Of a stretch of 64,000 nucleotides of DNA, positions 21,176 through 33,024 are shown piece after piece. The position numbers and the translations under genes were made by a program. The stretch lies in assembly GCA_951640165.1 (NCBI GenBank), contig OX621244.1, forward strand, positions 11,302,001-11,366,000, read 5' to 3'. Source of the stretch: Pseudoips prasinana (lineage: Eukaryota > Arthropoda > Insecta > Lepidoptera > Nolidae). The stretch's first letter is position 1. The number at the start of each line of letters is the position of its first letter. The notes beneath the pieces were generated by a model. That model was not told where the DNA came from, ran no database searches, and saw only the letters and a list, made by a program, of their open reading frames with translations.

Positions 21176-21739
21176 CCTTCAAAACCAGACATCCTAATCG
21201 ACCCTTTTGAAATTTCCAACTAACGGGAAACTCGTTTTTCCATAACAATAAAAATGTGATCCGAACATCTAGAAATGCCTGCGCGATATTCACGGATCAT
21301 AAAATCGCACTCGCTCTTTGAATACAACGCGGCTGATTTAATTTGACCCCGGTAATCCACTGCCGGTGCTTTGCCAGCATCTATTAGAGGTACGGAAGAT
21401 GTGTCATTATATTTTGGTTTTGATATCTGAAAGTGGTTGTTGTCGTTTATGTTTGGATGCTATTTTATGGCAGACGCCTGCTGTATTTAATTCAGTGGAA
21501 TCGTACGTGTGCAAGAGGTTCATTTTTAATGCCAAACGTTAGATGGTAAAGCTTCATATTGATTTCACTGCTGCTAGAATTTATGGTAATGCTACGTCTG
21601 GCGTCGGTTCAAATCTGAGACTGGGTCTTTTAAAGTCCATAATTTATGGGAAGTAATTACATTAGCCTAACGTATGCGACAGTAAATTTTCTTTTAGAGT
21701 AAGAACAGTAAAATATAGATAGCCTAAAATCTAAAACTT

Positions 21740-22165
21740 AAGAATTCATCATGCTAGCTGAAATATGCTAATGCTGGGTAAAGGCCTCCCCCAAGGATAT
21801 CTAGGTACCGGTTCTACCGCCTATGTGCCTATCCCACTGCCTCTTCAGTTTTGGCAATTCTTCGTGCCATGTCGGTTACTTTGGTACACCCGCTTGGCAT
21901 TCTCTTCTCTGTTCATTGCTCTTTGGCTGACCATGAGCCCTTTTAAAAGGTCTATAAAACTATATAAAATTACGAGCTTGTTCGGTAAGTCATCACTGGC
22001 GATACTCACTGGACGAATATACACTATTTTGACTATAGACACTGCGGTGTTGTGGACGAGTAGTTATTACTTAGCTTTCTGAAAAGCGTCGATCCGAGTT
22101 GGATTCTTTTAAATTTCGATTGACCTCCTTTTCGAAGTCGGACCTATCTAGTTGGATGAAGAATT
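21740..22165 (-). pseudogene. RTE-like LINE fragment (duplication copy 1)
   Basis: On the minus strand it shows LGRSDFEKEVNR (from 22165), then VSQRAMNREENA, then KRQWDRHIGGRTG, and then the final tail GGGGGAGGCCTTTACCCAGC. Compared with 30846 it lacks internal parts and has shifts and stops. The 105-codon plus-strand frame at 21765 is the antisense of this LINE, not a gene. Confidence 0.8.
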
Positions 22166-22661
22166 GAATTGATTGAGAATTAGGAATTCATTATTTGTGC
22201 CTAAAAACACCGAAAGCCTTTACGATTACCAGAACCAGAACATAATTATACTGGGTGACCAATTTCCGTTCGATTTGCACATAAATTGAGTAGATGAGTT
22301 TCCCCAGACGTGAGACTTGGCGAGATGGAATATTCGTCTCGAAATCTAAGCAATGTATATCCCACCTGCATTTTAATTTATTTAATTTACTTTAAATATG
22401 CCTGAATATTAGTTTCAACACAGCATTTTTAAAATAAAAATAACATAGTAGTAGTAATTAAACTAAAAGTTATAAATCTTAACATGTAATAATATTTTCA
22501 TATAAATATAATATGCCATTAAATTTCATTTATTTGCAAATATAGCAAATATATATGTTACAATTTGTTTATGTTCAGCTATATTTTACCAGTTAGGTAT
22601 TCGAATTTAACATTACAAATTCATTAATTTGAAATTATTGTTTCGTTAAAGTATAATCCTA

Positions 22662-22859
22662 TTAATAATATAAATTTAAAGGCGACAGTTTGTGAGTCTA
22701 GATGTGTGAAATGGATGTATGAAAGTTTGTTATTCATTCACGCAAAATGTAGGGAACGTATTTTGATGAATCGTTGTAGTAATATAGTTTATATATCCGA
22801 ATAACATATAGGTTATAATTTATAAAGTTTAACGCGGGTAAAACCGCGGGCACGACTAG
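22662..22859 (+). mobile_element. non-autonomous Helitron, second family (duplication copy 1)
   Basis: Ends with hairpin CGCGGGTAAAACCGCG and CACGACTAG before T. The 5' part AAAGGCGACAGTTTGTGAG resembles the elements at 8561 and 39072. Present in both duplication copies, so it predates the duplication. Confidence 0.75.
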
Positions 22860-23344
22860 TATTAAGGTGTCTTGTTTGCACAAGAACAAACTGTACAGAA
22901 AATATTTTACATAACAACATTGAACAAATAAGATATCTCTTAAAACCATAAAAGGTACTCTAAGGAAAGCGTATACAAAAAAGAAATATACAAAAGCGAC
23001 AGGCTTTACCACAAACAAAATATTATGTTCCCGACATTCGCCGGTTTATTTAAACTCGAGGGAGCCGTTCAACGTGACTATCGAGCCATAAGAGACCAAT
23101 TAGTTTCCTAGTTATGAACTTTTCATCTGTCAGATTTATACGCTATTGGGAATAGCACAGTTCAAATATTTACGACAATTTCAAAATACCTACCTGAATC
23201 AGAGTGCAGTGTCCTTTAAAATGTATTTCTGTTGAGAAAATTTCCATTGAGATAAAAATATACCGGAAAGTGCCTTTTAATTTTTAGCGAGCACTTAATT
23301 AATGAATACAGTTTACTTTAACCGGAGTAAGCTAAATATATGAA

Positions 23345-23560
23345 TAAAGACTTTGTTTTGACTGGCCTGTTGGTCAGGCGTTTAGTGATCTGTACCTGGA
23401 TTTGGTTCCCGCCCAGCACAAATCTTTGCGTGAGCACGATTATTCGTTCTGTCTAGGTGTAATGTATGGGTGTAAGGTAAATTTATCAGCTGTCTGCCTC
23501 CATAGTAGGTACAGGCTCTGCCCAGTTTGGGATCAAATGGCAATGTGTTATTTATTTGAG
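23345..23560 (+). repeat. tRNA-derived SINE, family 3 (duplication copy 1)
   Basis: Head CTGGCCTGTTGGTCAGGCG with a decayed B box (TTTGGTTCCCGCCCAG), body GTGAGCACGATTATTCG, tail CCCAGTTTGGGATCAAATGG. Related to 31742. Confidence 0.65.
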
Positions 23561-23754
23561 GGGTAGGCAGCGACAATGAATTTCCAATTGTCACGACCTT
23601 TGAACTAATTCTTCATTTATTCATACACTACTGTCTATATATGCTTGTCGGATATACGGTAATATCATTGCCAGTCATTATGTGGGCCGATAGTTAGTGT
23701 GATCGAGCAACGAGAAACAGAATACACAATAATCAGGTTTATTGAATTTTTTTT

Positions 23755-23875
23755 TAACAGCTCCCCCACTATGGGGATTCTAATCCTTGTGTCGTGGGGT
23801 ACGTTATAAACATATAATTGACGGACACAAAGCGAGGCAACGGTCTTAGTTGCTGCAGCACATGTGTTAAATTGG
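23755..23875 (-). repeat. SINE fragment, family 4 (duplication copy 1)
   Basis: The complement of TGTGTCGTGGGGTACGTTAT and ACAAACATATAATTGACGG matches the SINE at 52205, but the B box and central body are deleted. Confidence 0.55.
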
Positions 23876-24342
23876 TACACTAGACATTGAACAAACGAAA
23901 CGAATAGCAATTCCTAATATGGAGGCACCAATCTCTACGACGGCTAATTGGTAAGTGAGCTCTGTTCCGGCGTCCCACACACGTAGGCTCTGTTGTAGCA
24001 CTAAGTTAGCCGAGTATTGCCATCATCGCAATAGTGTTGCCATCTCTCGGAACTTGTGTTGCACTTCGTTTGGAATTTAAACTATTGGTCGAACGAAGCT
24101 ACTCGTGTCGCAATTTTCTCGGTACTAATGGTCTTTCGTGTTTGACAGTGCAAGATTTTTTTTGGCTCATATATAGTTATTGTGAGTCTGGGAATGCTTT
24201 ATTTTTATTACTTAATAGCAAGTTTATGAATTTCCAGTACCTGAAATCTATTTATATTACAAGAACCTCATGTATAAACTGATATTTACTAGCTATAATA
24301 TTATGACTCTTTAGATTTATATTAAAAAGAGTGTTTCAACGT

Positions 24343-24393
24343 AAGAAGTAGATTAATCGTAGAAACAGTGTTTCTACGATGAATCTACTTCTT
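24343..24393. repeat. snap-back hairpin found only in duplication copy 1
   Basis: A 24-bp arm (AAGAAGTAGATTAATCGTAG plus four bases), 3-nt loop AGT, then the complementary arm with one mismatch. Duplication copy 2 (27945-27980) has the first arm, then GAAACACTGTTTC, and goes straight to CCCCAAATC, so the second arm is new in copy 1. Confidence 0.85.
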
Positions 24394-24630
24394 CTTCTTC
24401 TTGTTTTAACCCCAAATCAAAGATAGAAGTGATTAAGACGCGATGCCATCTATTAAAATACACTCCAAGTAATAGCATTATTTTATTAGTATTGTGGTGC
24501 TGATATGAACTAGGTCAGTGTTAATGTGTTGTTAAATTCACCGGTCCGTAAGTGAACGGTTCGGTAAAACATCTAGGCACCCGATTAAATTCTTTTAATT
24601 TTAGAGCCTCTCCGTGCTTTGTTAAGCTGC

Positions 24631-24668
24631 CGGTCCCGGTTGTTATCATTACACCACAACCGGGACCG
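24631..24668. repeat. 13-bp palindrome beside a dispersed repeat
   Basis: CGGTCCCGGTTGT and ACAACCGGGACCG form a perfect stem with a 12-nt loop. The following CGGCTTGAACAACTCTGACA (to 24720) is the complement of the dispersed repeat at 36533. Copy 2 at about 28171-28208 has one stem change. Confidence 0.7.
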
Positions 24669-25306
24669 AAAGCTACTGGCCGGCTTGAACAACTCTGACA
24701 CCAGGGTAATTACTGCGAAAACGAAAAAAGAAAATAACTGATCGACGAGGGGACAAGGTGCGGCTGCAGTAAACACTTAGGATCAGGTTAGCCGTGTGCT
24801 TGTTTTTCAACTTGGAATTATAAAAAGAAAATAAAAGTGAACTGTCACCGGGCCTCCAAACAAAACTCATCGCTACAACATAAATTATAATGATTTGAAA
24901 AATTGTGACGTACCAACGGTAATCCACTGCCGGTGTTTTGCCAGCATCTATTAGAGGTACGGAAGATGTGTCATTATATTTTGGTTTTGATATCTGAAAG
25001 TGGTTGTTGTCGTTTATGTTTGGATGCTATTTTATGGCAGACGCCTGCTGTATTTAATTCAGTGGAATCGTACGTGTGCAAGAGGTTCATTTTTAATGCC
25101 AAACGTTAGATGGTAAAGCTTCATATTGATTTCACTGCTGCTAGAATTTATGGTAATGCTACGTCTGGCGTCGGTTCAAATCTGAGACTGGGTCTTTTAA
25201 AGTCCATAATTTATGGGAAGTAATTACATTAGCCTAACGTATGCGACAGTAAATTTTCTTTTAGAGTAAGAACAGTAAAATATAGATAGCCTAAAATCTA
25301 AAACTT

Positions 25307-25732
25307 AAGAATTCATCATGCTAGCTGAAATATGCTAATGCTGGGTAAAGGCCTCCCCCAAGGATATCTAGGTACCGGTTCTACCGCCTATGTGCCTATC
25401 CCACTGCCTCTTCAGTTTTGGCAATTCTTCGTGCCATGTCGGTTACTTTGGTACACCCGCTTGGCATTCTCTTCTCTGTTCATTGCTCTTTGGCTGACCA
25501 TGAGCCCTTTTAAAAGGTCTATAAAACTATATAAAATTACGAGCTTGTTCGGTAAGTCATCACTGGCAATACTCACTGGACGAATATACACTATTTTGAC
25601 TATAGACACTGCGGTGTTGTGGACGAGTAGTTATTACTTAGCTTTCTGAAAAGCGTCGATCCGAGTTGGATTCTTTTAAATTTCGATTGACCTCCTTTTC
25701 GAAGTCGGACCTATCTAGTTGGATGAAGAATT
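25307..25732 (-). pseudogene. RTE-like LINE fragment (duplication copy 2)
   Basis: Almost identical to 21740-22165, with one G/A change seen (the CTGGCAATAC site). Confidence 0.8.
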
Positions 25733-26218
25733 GAATTGATTGAGAATTAGGAATTCATTATTTGTGCCTAAAAACACCGAAAGCCTTTACGATTACCAGA
25801 ACATAATTATACTGGGTGACCAATTTCCGTTCGATTTGCACATAAATTGAGTAGATGAGTTTCCCCAGACGTGAGACTTGGCGAGATGGAATATTCGTCT
25901 CGAAATCTAAGCAATGTATATCCCACCTGCATTTTAATTTATTTAATTTACTTTAAATATGCCTGAATATTAGTTTCAACACAGCATTTTTAAAATAAAA
26001 ATAACATAGTAGTAGTAATTAAACTAAAAGTTATAAATCTTAACATGTAATAATATTTTCATATAAATATAATATGCCATTAAATTTCATTTATTTGCAA
26101 AAATAGGTATATATGTTACAATTTGTTTATGTTCAGCTATATTTTACCAGTTAGGTATTCGAATTTAACATTACAAATTCATTAATTTGAAATTATTGTT
26201 TCGTTAAAGTATAATCCT

Positions 26219-26412
26219 ATTAATAATATAAATTTAAAGGCGACAGTTTGTGAGTCTAGATGTATGGATGTATGAAAGTTTGTTACTCATTCACGCAAAA
26301 ACTACCAAACATATTTTGATGAATCTTTGTAGTAATATAGTTTATATATCCGAATAACACATGGCTATAATTTATAAAGTTTAACGCGGTTAAAACCGCG
26401 GGGCACGACTAG
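26219..26412 (+). mobile_element. non-autonomous Helitron, second family (duplication copy 2)
   Basis: Ends ACCGCGGGGCACGACTAG before T. Its ACTCATTCACGCAAAAACTA stretch looks closer to the family form than copy 1. Confidence 0.75.
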
Positions 26413-26891
26413 TATTAAGGTGTCTTGTTTGTACAAGAACAAACTGTACAGAAAATATTTTACATAACAACATTGAACAAATAAGATATCTCTTAAAACC
26501 ATAAAAGGTACTCTAAGGAAAGCGTATACAAAAAGAAATATACAAAAGCGACAGGCTTTACCACAAACAAAATATTATGTTCCCTACATTCGCCGGTTTA
26601 TTTAAACTCGAGGGAGCCGTTCACCGTGACTATCGAGCCATAAGAGACCAATTAGTTTCCTAGTTATGAACTTTTCATCTGTCAGATTTATACGCTATTG
26701 GGAATAGCACAGTTCAAATATTTACGACAATTTCAAAATACCTACCTGAATCGGAGTGCAGTGTCCTTTAAAATGTATTTCTGTTGAGAAAATTTCCATT
26801 GCGATAAAAATATACCGGAAAGTGGCTTTTAATTTTTAGCGAGCACTTAATTAATGAATACAGTTTACTTTAACCTGAGTAAGCTAAATAT

Positions 26892-27085
26892 ATGAATAAA
26901 GACTTTGTTTTGACTGACCTATTGGTGTAGCGTTTAGTGATATGTAATTTAGTTTCCACCCAGGACAATCTTTGCGTGAGCACGATTATTCGTTCTGTCT
27001 AGGTGTAAGGTAAATTTATCAGCTGTCAGGCCTCCATAGTAGGTACAAGCTCTGCCCAGTTTGGGATCAAATGGCAGTGTGTTAT
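26892..27085 (+). repeat. tRNA-derived SINE, family 3 (duplication copy 2)
   Basis: Same as 23345-23560 but with several substitutions and a deletion of the GTATGGGTGTAA part. Confidence 0.6.
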
Positions 27086-27294
27086 TTGTTTGAGGGGTAG
27101 GCAGCGACAATGGATTTCCAATTGTCACGATCTTTGAACTAATTCCTCATTTATTCATACACTACTATCTATATATGCTTGTCGGATATACGGTAATATC
27201 ATTGCCAGTCAATATGTGGGCCGATAGTAGGGTGATCGAGCAACGAGAAACAGAACACACAATAATCAGGTCTATTGAATTATTTTTTTATACT

Positions 27295-27400
27295 CGCCCA
27301 CTATGGATTTCTAAGCCCTGTGTCGTGGGGTACGTTATAAACATATAATTGACGGACACAAAGCGAGGCGACTGTCTTAGTTGATGCAGCACACGTGTTA
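27295..27400 (-). repeat. SINE fragment, family 4 (duplication copy 2)
   Basis: Counterpart of 23755-23875. It is followed by the ACT-rich microsatellite. Confidence 0.5.
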
Positions 27401-27403
27401 AAT

Positions 27404-27453
27404 TACTACTACTACTCTACTACTCACTACTCTACTCTACTACTCACTCTACT
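27404..27453. repeat. (ACT)n-type microsatellite, copy 2 only
   Basis: Irregular ACTACTACT, CTACTACTCACT and TCTACT units. Copy 1 has only AATTGGTACACTAGAC at this point, so it expanded after the duplication. Confidence 0.85.
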
Positions 27454-28458
27454 AGTTCACTAGGCATTGAACAAACGAAACGAATAGCAATTCCTAGTAT
27501 GGAGGCACCAATCTCTACGACGGCTCATTAGTAAGTGAGCTCTGTTCCGGCGTCCCTACACACACGTAGGCTCTGTTGTAGCACGAAGTTAGCCGAGTAT
27601 TGACGTCATCGCAATAGTGTTGCCATCTCTCGGAACTTGTGTTGCACTTCGTTTGGCATTTAATTAAACTATTGGCCGTCTCCGACTGGAATCGAACGAA
27701 GCTACACGTGTCGCAATTTTCTCGGTACTAACGTCTTTCGTGGTTGACAGTGCAAGTTTTTGTTTGGCTCATATATAGTTATTGTGAGTCTGGGAATGCT
27801 TTATTTTTATTACTTAATAGCAAGTTTATGAATTTCCAGTACCTGAAATCTATTTATATTACAAGAACCACATGTATGAACTGATATTTACTAGCTATAA
27901 TATTATGACTCTTTAGATTTATCTTAAAAAGAGTGTTTCAACGTAAGAAGTAATAGATTAATCGTAGAAACACTGTTTCACCCCAAATCAAAGATAGAAG
28001 TGATTAAGACGCGATGCCATCTATTAAAATACACTCCAAGTAATAGCATTATTTTGTTAGTATTGTGGTGCTGATACGAACAAGATCAGTGTTTGTATGT
28101 TGTTGCAAAGCATCTAGACACCCGGTTAAATTCGTTTAATTTCAGAGCCTCTCCGTACCTCTTTAAGCTGCCGGTCCCGGTTGTTATCATTACACCACAA
28201 CCGGGACGGAAAGCTACTGGCCGGCTTGAACAACTCTGACACCAGGGTAATTACTGCCAAAACGAAAAAAGAAAATAACTGATCGAGGAGGGGACAAGGT
28301 GCGGCTGCAGTAAACACTTAGGATCAGGTTAGCCGTGTGCTTGTTTTTCAACTTGGAATTATAAAAAGAAAATAAAAGTGAACTGTCACCGGGCCTCCAA
28401 ACAAAACTCATCGCTACAACATAAATTATAATGATTTGAAAAATTGTGACGTACTAAC

Positions 28459-28980
28459 ACAGAACGAAATAATTCAGTGCGTAAGTGGGTCAGTATGGCA
28501 GGAGATCCCCTGTCAAATTAACGCTTCCTACGACGTGACAAACGACATGGGCATAATAAAAAACTTGCTCATGAATGCTCCGAGTTGGAAATAAAGCTAT
28601 ATTCACTGACATTTACAGTGCTTCAGGGAGAGAATGGAAATTACAAAAGGAAATTAAAAATGATTTACACGCCATGCAATACGAACCGTATTGCTCGGTA
28701 CGGATATGTGAACAAATTTGAACCTCAAGCGATTGTCAAAATTATTGTTGGCAATTTATGCTTTTGTTTTTGGTACTACAGCTTTTGAAGACGGTCTTCT
28801 TTTGATTAAATAATGTTTTAAAAAAATGTAACTAATTTTTTACTTTTTTTTACAATAACCGATTGGAACTAAACTCCCATTGATGAAAAAATACCTAAAC
28901 CCAAATGATAAACAACGAACTCGTTTGTTTGTTGTATTTTTCTTTTTGATTGTAAACATAAGACAACGCTTCTCGGGGAA
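28459..28980. other. no recognisable feature
   Basis: A 67-codon plus frame (28585-28788) has no recognised motif. Confidence 0.4.
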
Positions 28981-29072
28981 CTTCATCATCATCATATCAG
29001 CTGAAAAAAGTCCACAATTGCCTGTCTGGTGCTACTCACATCCAGCGGCTTCCATCGCCCCCACAAGATAAA
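28981..29072 (-). repeat. RTE-like LINE 3' end fragment
   Basis: The plus strand shows CATCATCATATCAGCTG, then GTCCAC, then CCAGCGGCTTCCATCG: the complement of the standard tail. Confidence 0.65.
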
Positions 29073-29920
29073 CGTTTCATTTTTCAGGGAGCTTGCGTCT
29101 TACGGAAATTCACAAACTAGCAATTTACGGGAAAATTAACACTCCGACTCAGAACAACTAGTTATGGCTTGCATGTTTGTTAAAGTTCCAAACGCTCAAA
29201 TCCTAAGGTTCCTTTAGAAAAAATAAACGACGTAAAAACTACGTTTTAACGATTGCTTTTAATTTAAATTTACGCGTATGGCAGTGTTTCAAGGGTGTTA
29301 TTTAATCACAATATTATAATAAACGTCTTAAACCAACACAGATATTCTATACCTGATAGTTGTTGTGCAAAATTTAAAGAATAGCGGCTCCAAAGCTTAG
29401 CCATATTCTGCCAAAATATATTTAAAAAACAAAACACTGTCGGATAAAACGTCAAACTGTTACCAAGTCTCTATTAATGGCTCCCTTTTACATAGACCAC
29501 ATTTTTACATATAATTTGACTATCTAATGTTGTTGTACATAGCAGGATCATTATTAGAAGGCAAAAAATATTTAAGAAAATATATAATAAAGTAGCCATT
29601 TTTATTGCCACCTAGAGAACTTGGACAGATCGATTGAAACGGAAACTTTATATTCTCACACTTTCATAATTCGATGCAGCTGACAAGAAGAGGGATACTA
29701 CTTCGCATTTTCCTACGAGTAGGTGTGTTAGGTACATCCCGTCATACCGCCAACTTCTTGACTTCAAGGTCCTTATGGTGCATTTTAATGCAACCTAGCA
29801 ATTGAACCAGAACTTCTAAATGAAGTGAAATAGTAAGACCAGCAATTATAACCTTATTGCATTTTCAAATTAATAAACCAAACTTTGGCAAAACATATAA
29901 CGATTCTTGACGGGCCAGTT
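29073..29920. other. no recognisable feature
   Basis: AT-rich, nothing recognised. Confidence 0.4.
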
Positions 29921-29921
29921 G

Positions 29922-30145
29922 GCTTTGTTGGAAAATGCTTGCTAAACAGATATTTATTTACATAAACATGTTTCTTTGTCCCGTGTCTGTCTGTAATTAT
30001 CTATATAAGTACGTATTTACAAAATAGAGTAGTATATGTAGTATATCAGTTATATGATTTGCATAGTACAAACTCAGCTTAATTTCGAATCAGACAGCCG
30101 TATGTGAATAATGTCCCTAGATATTATTATTATTATTCTCTGACT
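29922..30145 (+). repeat. tRNA-derived SINE, family 3 type, B box lost
   Basis: Head GGGCCAGTTGGCTTTGTTGG, body TAATTATCTATATAAGTACG and GTAGTATATGTAGTATATC, tail AATGTCCCTAGATATTATT. The body matches 33575 and 55285. Confidence 0.65.
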
Positions 30146-30845
30146 TCGCATGTATCAATGATCGTCACATATACAGGATGTATCATAAATAGTGGACAAT
30201 TATAGGAGATTTACTTCCAATACAGAAATTACGGCTGCTGCATTATTAAGGCGAGTTTTATTTTGTATTTAACAGACTAATTTACTACAATTTGTTTATT
30301 TTTGTGCGTAGATAGCCTCCTTTCGTTGCTTCCACTATTTATGTAACATCCAATATATAAGTAATAACATAATAAGTGCATGTCTGTGGCTAAAACCAAT
30401 TTTCGAGGAACCTACGAAAATTGATAGGGGCACGATGCAGCAGCATTTCAACAACTTCCCCAGAAACCAATTTGTGCTAAACCTCTTATCAAAATGAACA
30501 GTAACTACGAAGGAATATTAATCTACACTACCTTATAACTTTAGTAGACTACTACATCAAACTTAAGAGCATTAGATGTAAAAAGACTACCACTAGTGCA
30601 GCTGGCGTTCTGCCAATAAATGCTCGACTGATGTCTGAGCCCATACCATAAGACCAATGAGGGTAATTCGATTTCTTCGTAATAAAGTTCCGCCAAGGCA
30701 AAGTTCGTAGGCATCGGTAGTAACGACAGTTTTATAAGTTCCTACCTGTATGGGGAAGTTTTGTGAGATTTCTAATCAGAGATAGTTGGTATATTTTTAG
30801 GTTTATGTTTGAGTAAAAAGCGGTGCTGGATTAGATTTAAATTAA
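30146..30845. other. no recognisable feature
   Basis: No coding frame or repeat recognised. The LINE below begins abruptly at its right edge. Confidence 0.4.
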
Positions 30846-31480
30846 TTGAAAGTTGGTGACTCTGCACTCGAAGTTGTAGAGAACTATATTTACCTAGGAC
30901 AGACCATCCAACTAGGTAGGTCCAACTTCGAAAAGGAGGTCAATCGTAGAATCCAATTCGGCTGGGCAGCGTTCGGGAAGCTACGTAACATCTTCTCGTC
31001 TAAAATACCGCAGTGCCTCAAGTCGAAAGTCTTCGACCAGTGTGTGTTTCCAGTGATGACTTACGGAACAGAGACGTGGTCGCTAACTATGGGCCTTATT
31101 AGAAGGCTCAAGGTCACCCAAAGAGCAATGGAGAGGGCTATGCTCGGAGTTTCCCTGCGGGATCGTATCAGAAATGTCGAAATCCGCAGGCGAACCAAAG
31201 TCACCGACATAGCCCGAAGAATTGCAAAACTGAAGTGGCAGTGGGCGGGGCACATAGCTCGTAGAACCGATGGCCGTTGGGGCAGAAAGGTTCTTGAGTG
31301 GCGACCACGAATCCGAAGACGCAGCGTGGGCAAGCCCCCTACAAGATGGACCCATGATCTTGTGCGGCTCGTTGGAAACAGCTGGATGCGAATTGCGCAA
31401 GACCGGCAATTGTGGAGCTCCTTGAAGGCGGCCTTTGTCTAGCAGTGGACGTCTTTCGGCTGATATGATGATGATGATTT
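30846..31480 (+). pseudogene. RTE-like LINE, 5'-truncated, C-terminal RT region
   Basis: This is the best-preserved LINE in the window: about 198 open codons from the part of an endonuclease/reverse transcriptase beyond the RT active site. It reads VENYIYLGQTIQLGRSNFEK, FDQCVFPVMTYGTETWSL, VTQRAMERAMLGVSLRDRIR, KLKWQWAGHIARRTDGRWGR and PPTRWTHDLVRLVGNSWMRI. The element starts abruptly, as expected of incomplete target-primed reverse transcription. A TAG replaces the CAG expected in the final VQQWTSFG motif. The 3' end is a TGATATGATGATGATGA run typical of RTE-like tails. The catalytic FxDD motif and endonuclease are absent, so it is dead, though its high coding integrity suggests a recent insertion. 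Confidence 0.9.
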
Positions 31481-31741
31481 CGATACGTCAATTCACTCAA
31501 CGGTCCTATGGGAAGAATGACAAATTTTCACCAGAAAGCACATACAAAATGTGTAATATAAATAATGTACGAAACTTAAGGAGTTTAATTTACCTAGTAA
31601 CATGAATAACGTGTATAACATAATTTGGCAAAATACACAAAAAAGCACCCAGCTTTCAAATGTTTTGGTATAACACAAAATACTTTCCATTACCTTGTTC
31701 ATTTGCATGAGTACATATACATATGACGTTAATTTTATATT

Positions 31742-31990
31742 GAGTAGCCTGTTGGTCAAGTGGTAAGTGACCCTGACCGCTAAGCCTCGGGTCGTGGGTT
31801 CGATTACCACCCAAGACAATATTTTTGTGATAAATAAGATTATTTGTTCTGTGTCTGGGTGTATTTTATCTATAATATGTATGTGCTTAGAAATATATAG
31901 GCCAGTTGCCATAGTAAAGGCTCTGCGTAGTTGGAGTCAGGTGGCAGTGTGTTAGTAGTCCGGAGATATTTATTATTATTATCAATATAA
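31742..31990 (+). repeat. tRNA-derived SINE, family 3
   Basis: Head AGCCTGTTGGTCAAGTGG, B box GGTTCGATTACC, body CTGTGTCTGGGTGTA, tail GGCAGTGTGTTAG then a TTATTATTAT run. Confidence 0.85.
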
Positions 31991-32648
31991 GCTTGTATAA
32001 ACTTGTTGTTCCTAAACCGAATAATTAAATTAAATGAGTAGATTGCACTCCTTCCTTTTCTTCCCACAAGGAACCTATCCTTGTAAGAAAGAAGAGAGAA
32101 AGAAAGTACATTCGTTTACATAACGTACAAGTTTTGCTAATTGGACCTATGAATTTGATATGAATTAGATAGAATATCTTGAATATGGTATCACTTAGTA
32201 TGACAAAGAAACAAATGCTCTAATAATACAAGTACGTAGTTTTAGATATGACTTTTGGCAACGTATGACCCCGCATGGCATTACGATTTCAGGAGGCATT
32301 TTACCTTTACTGCGGAAGAAAAATATTTTGTATGAAACACTTGATTTTTGTAAGTTCTACCTACGTAATTTTGTATTCAGGTGCTATCGCTAGCAGCGAA
32401 GAATTTAAAAATATCTTCAACTTTTGTTGGGCTAAGCCAAGGAATTCAGCCAGTTTGAAATTTTTGTCCGCATTTCTAAAAACAACCCCTGCTTCTAAAT
32501 AAACGTTATTCCTTGAAAGTAATAAGATCAAAATATACTTACAAACAACACATACTGTTTAAGAGAAAATGTAGTACTTAAAATATGTCTCCAAGCTTAA
32601 TAAACGCATTAAAAAGTCTGAAGTTATGTCTAATTTCTCTATCTGTTA
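31991..32648. other. no recognisable feature
   Basis: A 75-codon plus frame (32275-32502) has no family resemblance that I can name. Confidence 0.4.
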
Positions 32649-32712
32649 AGTTCCTCAAGGATCGCCACAATTGCCGGTCTTGCGCTATCGCCATCCAACG
32701 GTTTCACATATT
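32649..32712 (-). repeat. RTE-like LINE tail scrap
   Basis: The complement of the AQDRQLW part: AATTGCCGGTCTTGCGC then CATCCAACGG. Confidence 0.55.
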
Positions 32713-33024
32713 AGGCTTAAATACCTATAACTCTTCAATGTAGTCGATTTTCTTAAAGAGCTATTGCCGACTGAATCAGAGAAAACATCTTAATCTCAGT
32801 TAACCTAAACAACTAGTTAAAAAACAATCTTAAAGAGCTGGTATGCTAGCTAGGTGGGTATTTGATTAATTCTTGTATTGTTTTACACAGTTGATAATTA
32901 AACATAGTTTTGCAACAGGTCTTGGAAATGTAAAAGATTAGAAGATTTTAGTCTCTGTGATTTCAGAAAGTAAATTTACAAGTAGTGTTCATAGTGATGT
33001 ATATAAAGTACAGAAATATATAAT
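32713..33024. other. no recognisable feature
   Basis: AT-rich, nothing recognised. Confidence 0.4.

Larger units (their letters stand above)
21351..24917. repeat. tandem segmental duplication, copy 1 (3567 bp)
   Basis: The sequence from GGTAATCCACTGCCGGTG (21351) to GTGACGTACCAAC (24917) is repeated directly downstream from 24918. Equivalent sites are offset by 3567 in the first third. The unit contains an RTE-like fragment, a Helitron, two SINE fragments and a palindromic end region. Confidence 0.95.
24918..28458. repeat. tandem segmental duplication, copy 2 (about 3541 bp)
   Basis: Head-to-tail with copy 1. The first 1.18 kb is nearly identical to copy 1: I saw two substitutions and one 6-bp indel. 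From the region of the Helitron onwards there are many substitutions and indels. Confidence 0.95.

Noticed and set aside
21765..22082. 105-codon plus-strand ORF repeated identically at 25332
   Set aside because: It is the antisense of an RTE-like LINE fragment; the identity is due to the segmental duplication, not selection.
31061..31409. Minus-strand ORFs of 90 and 108 codons
   Set aside because: Shadows of the LINE coding frame on the other strand.
31493..31912. 139-codon minus-strand ORF
   Set aside because: Half of it is the complement of a tRNA-derived SINE; no motif in the rest.
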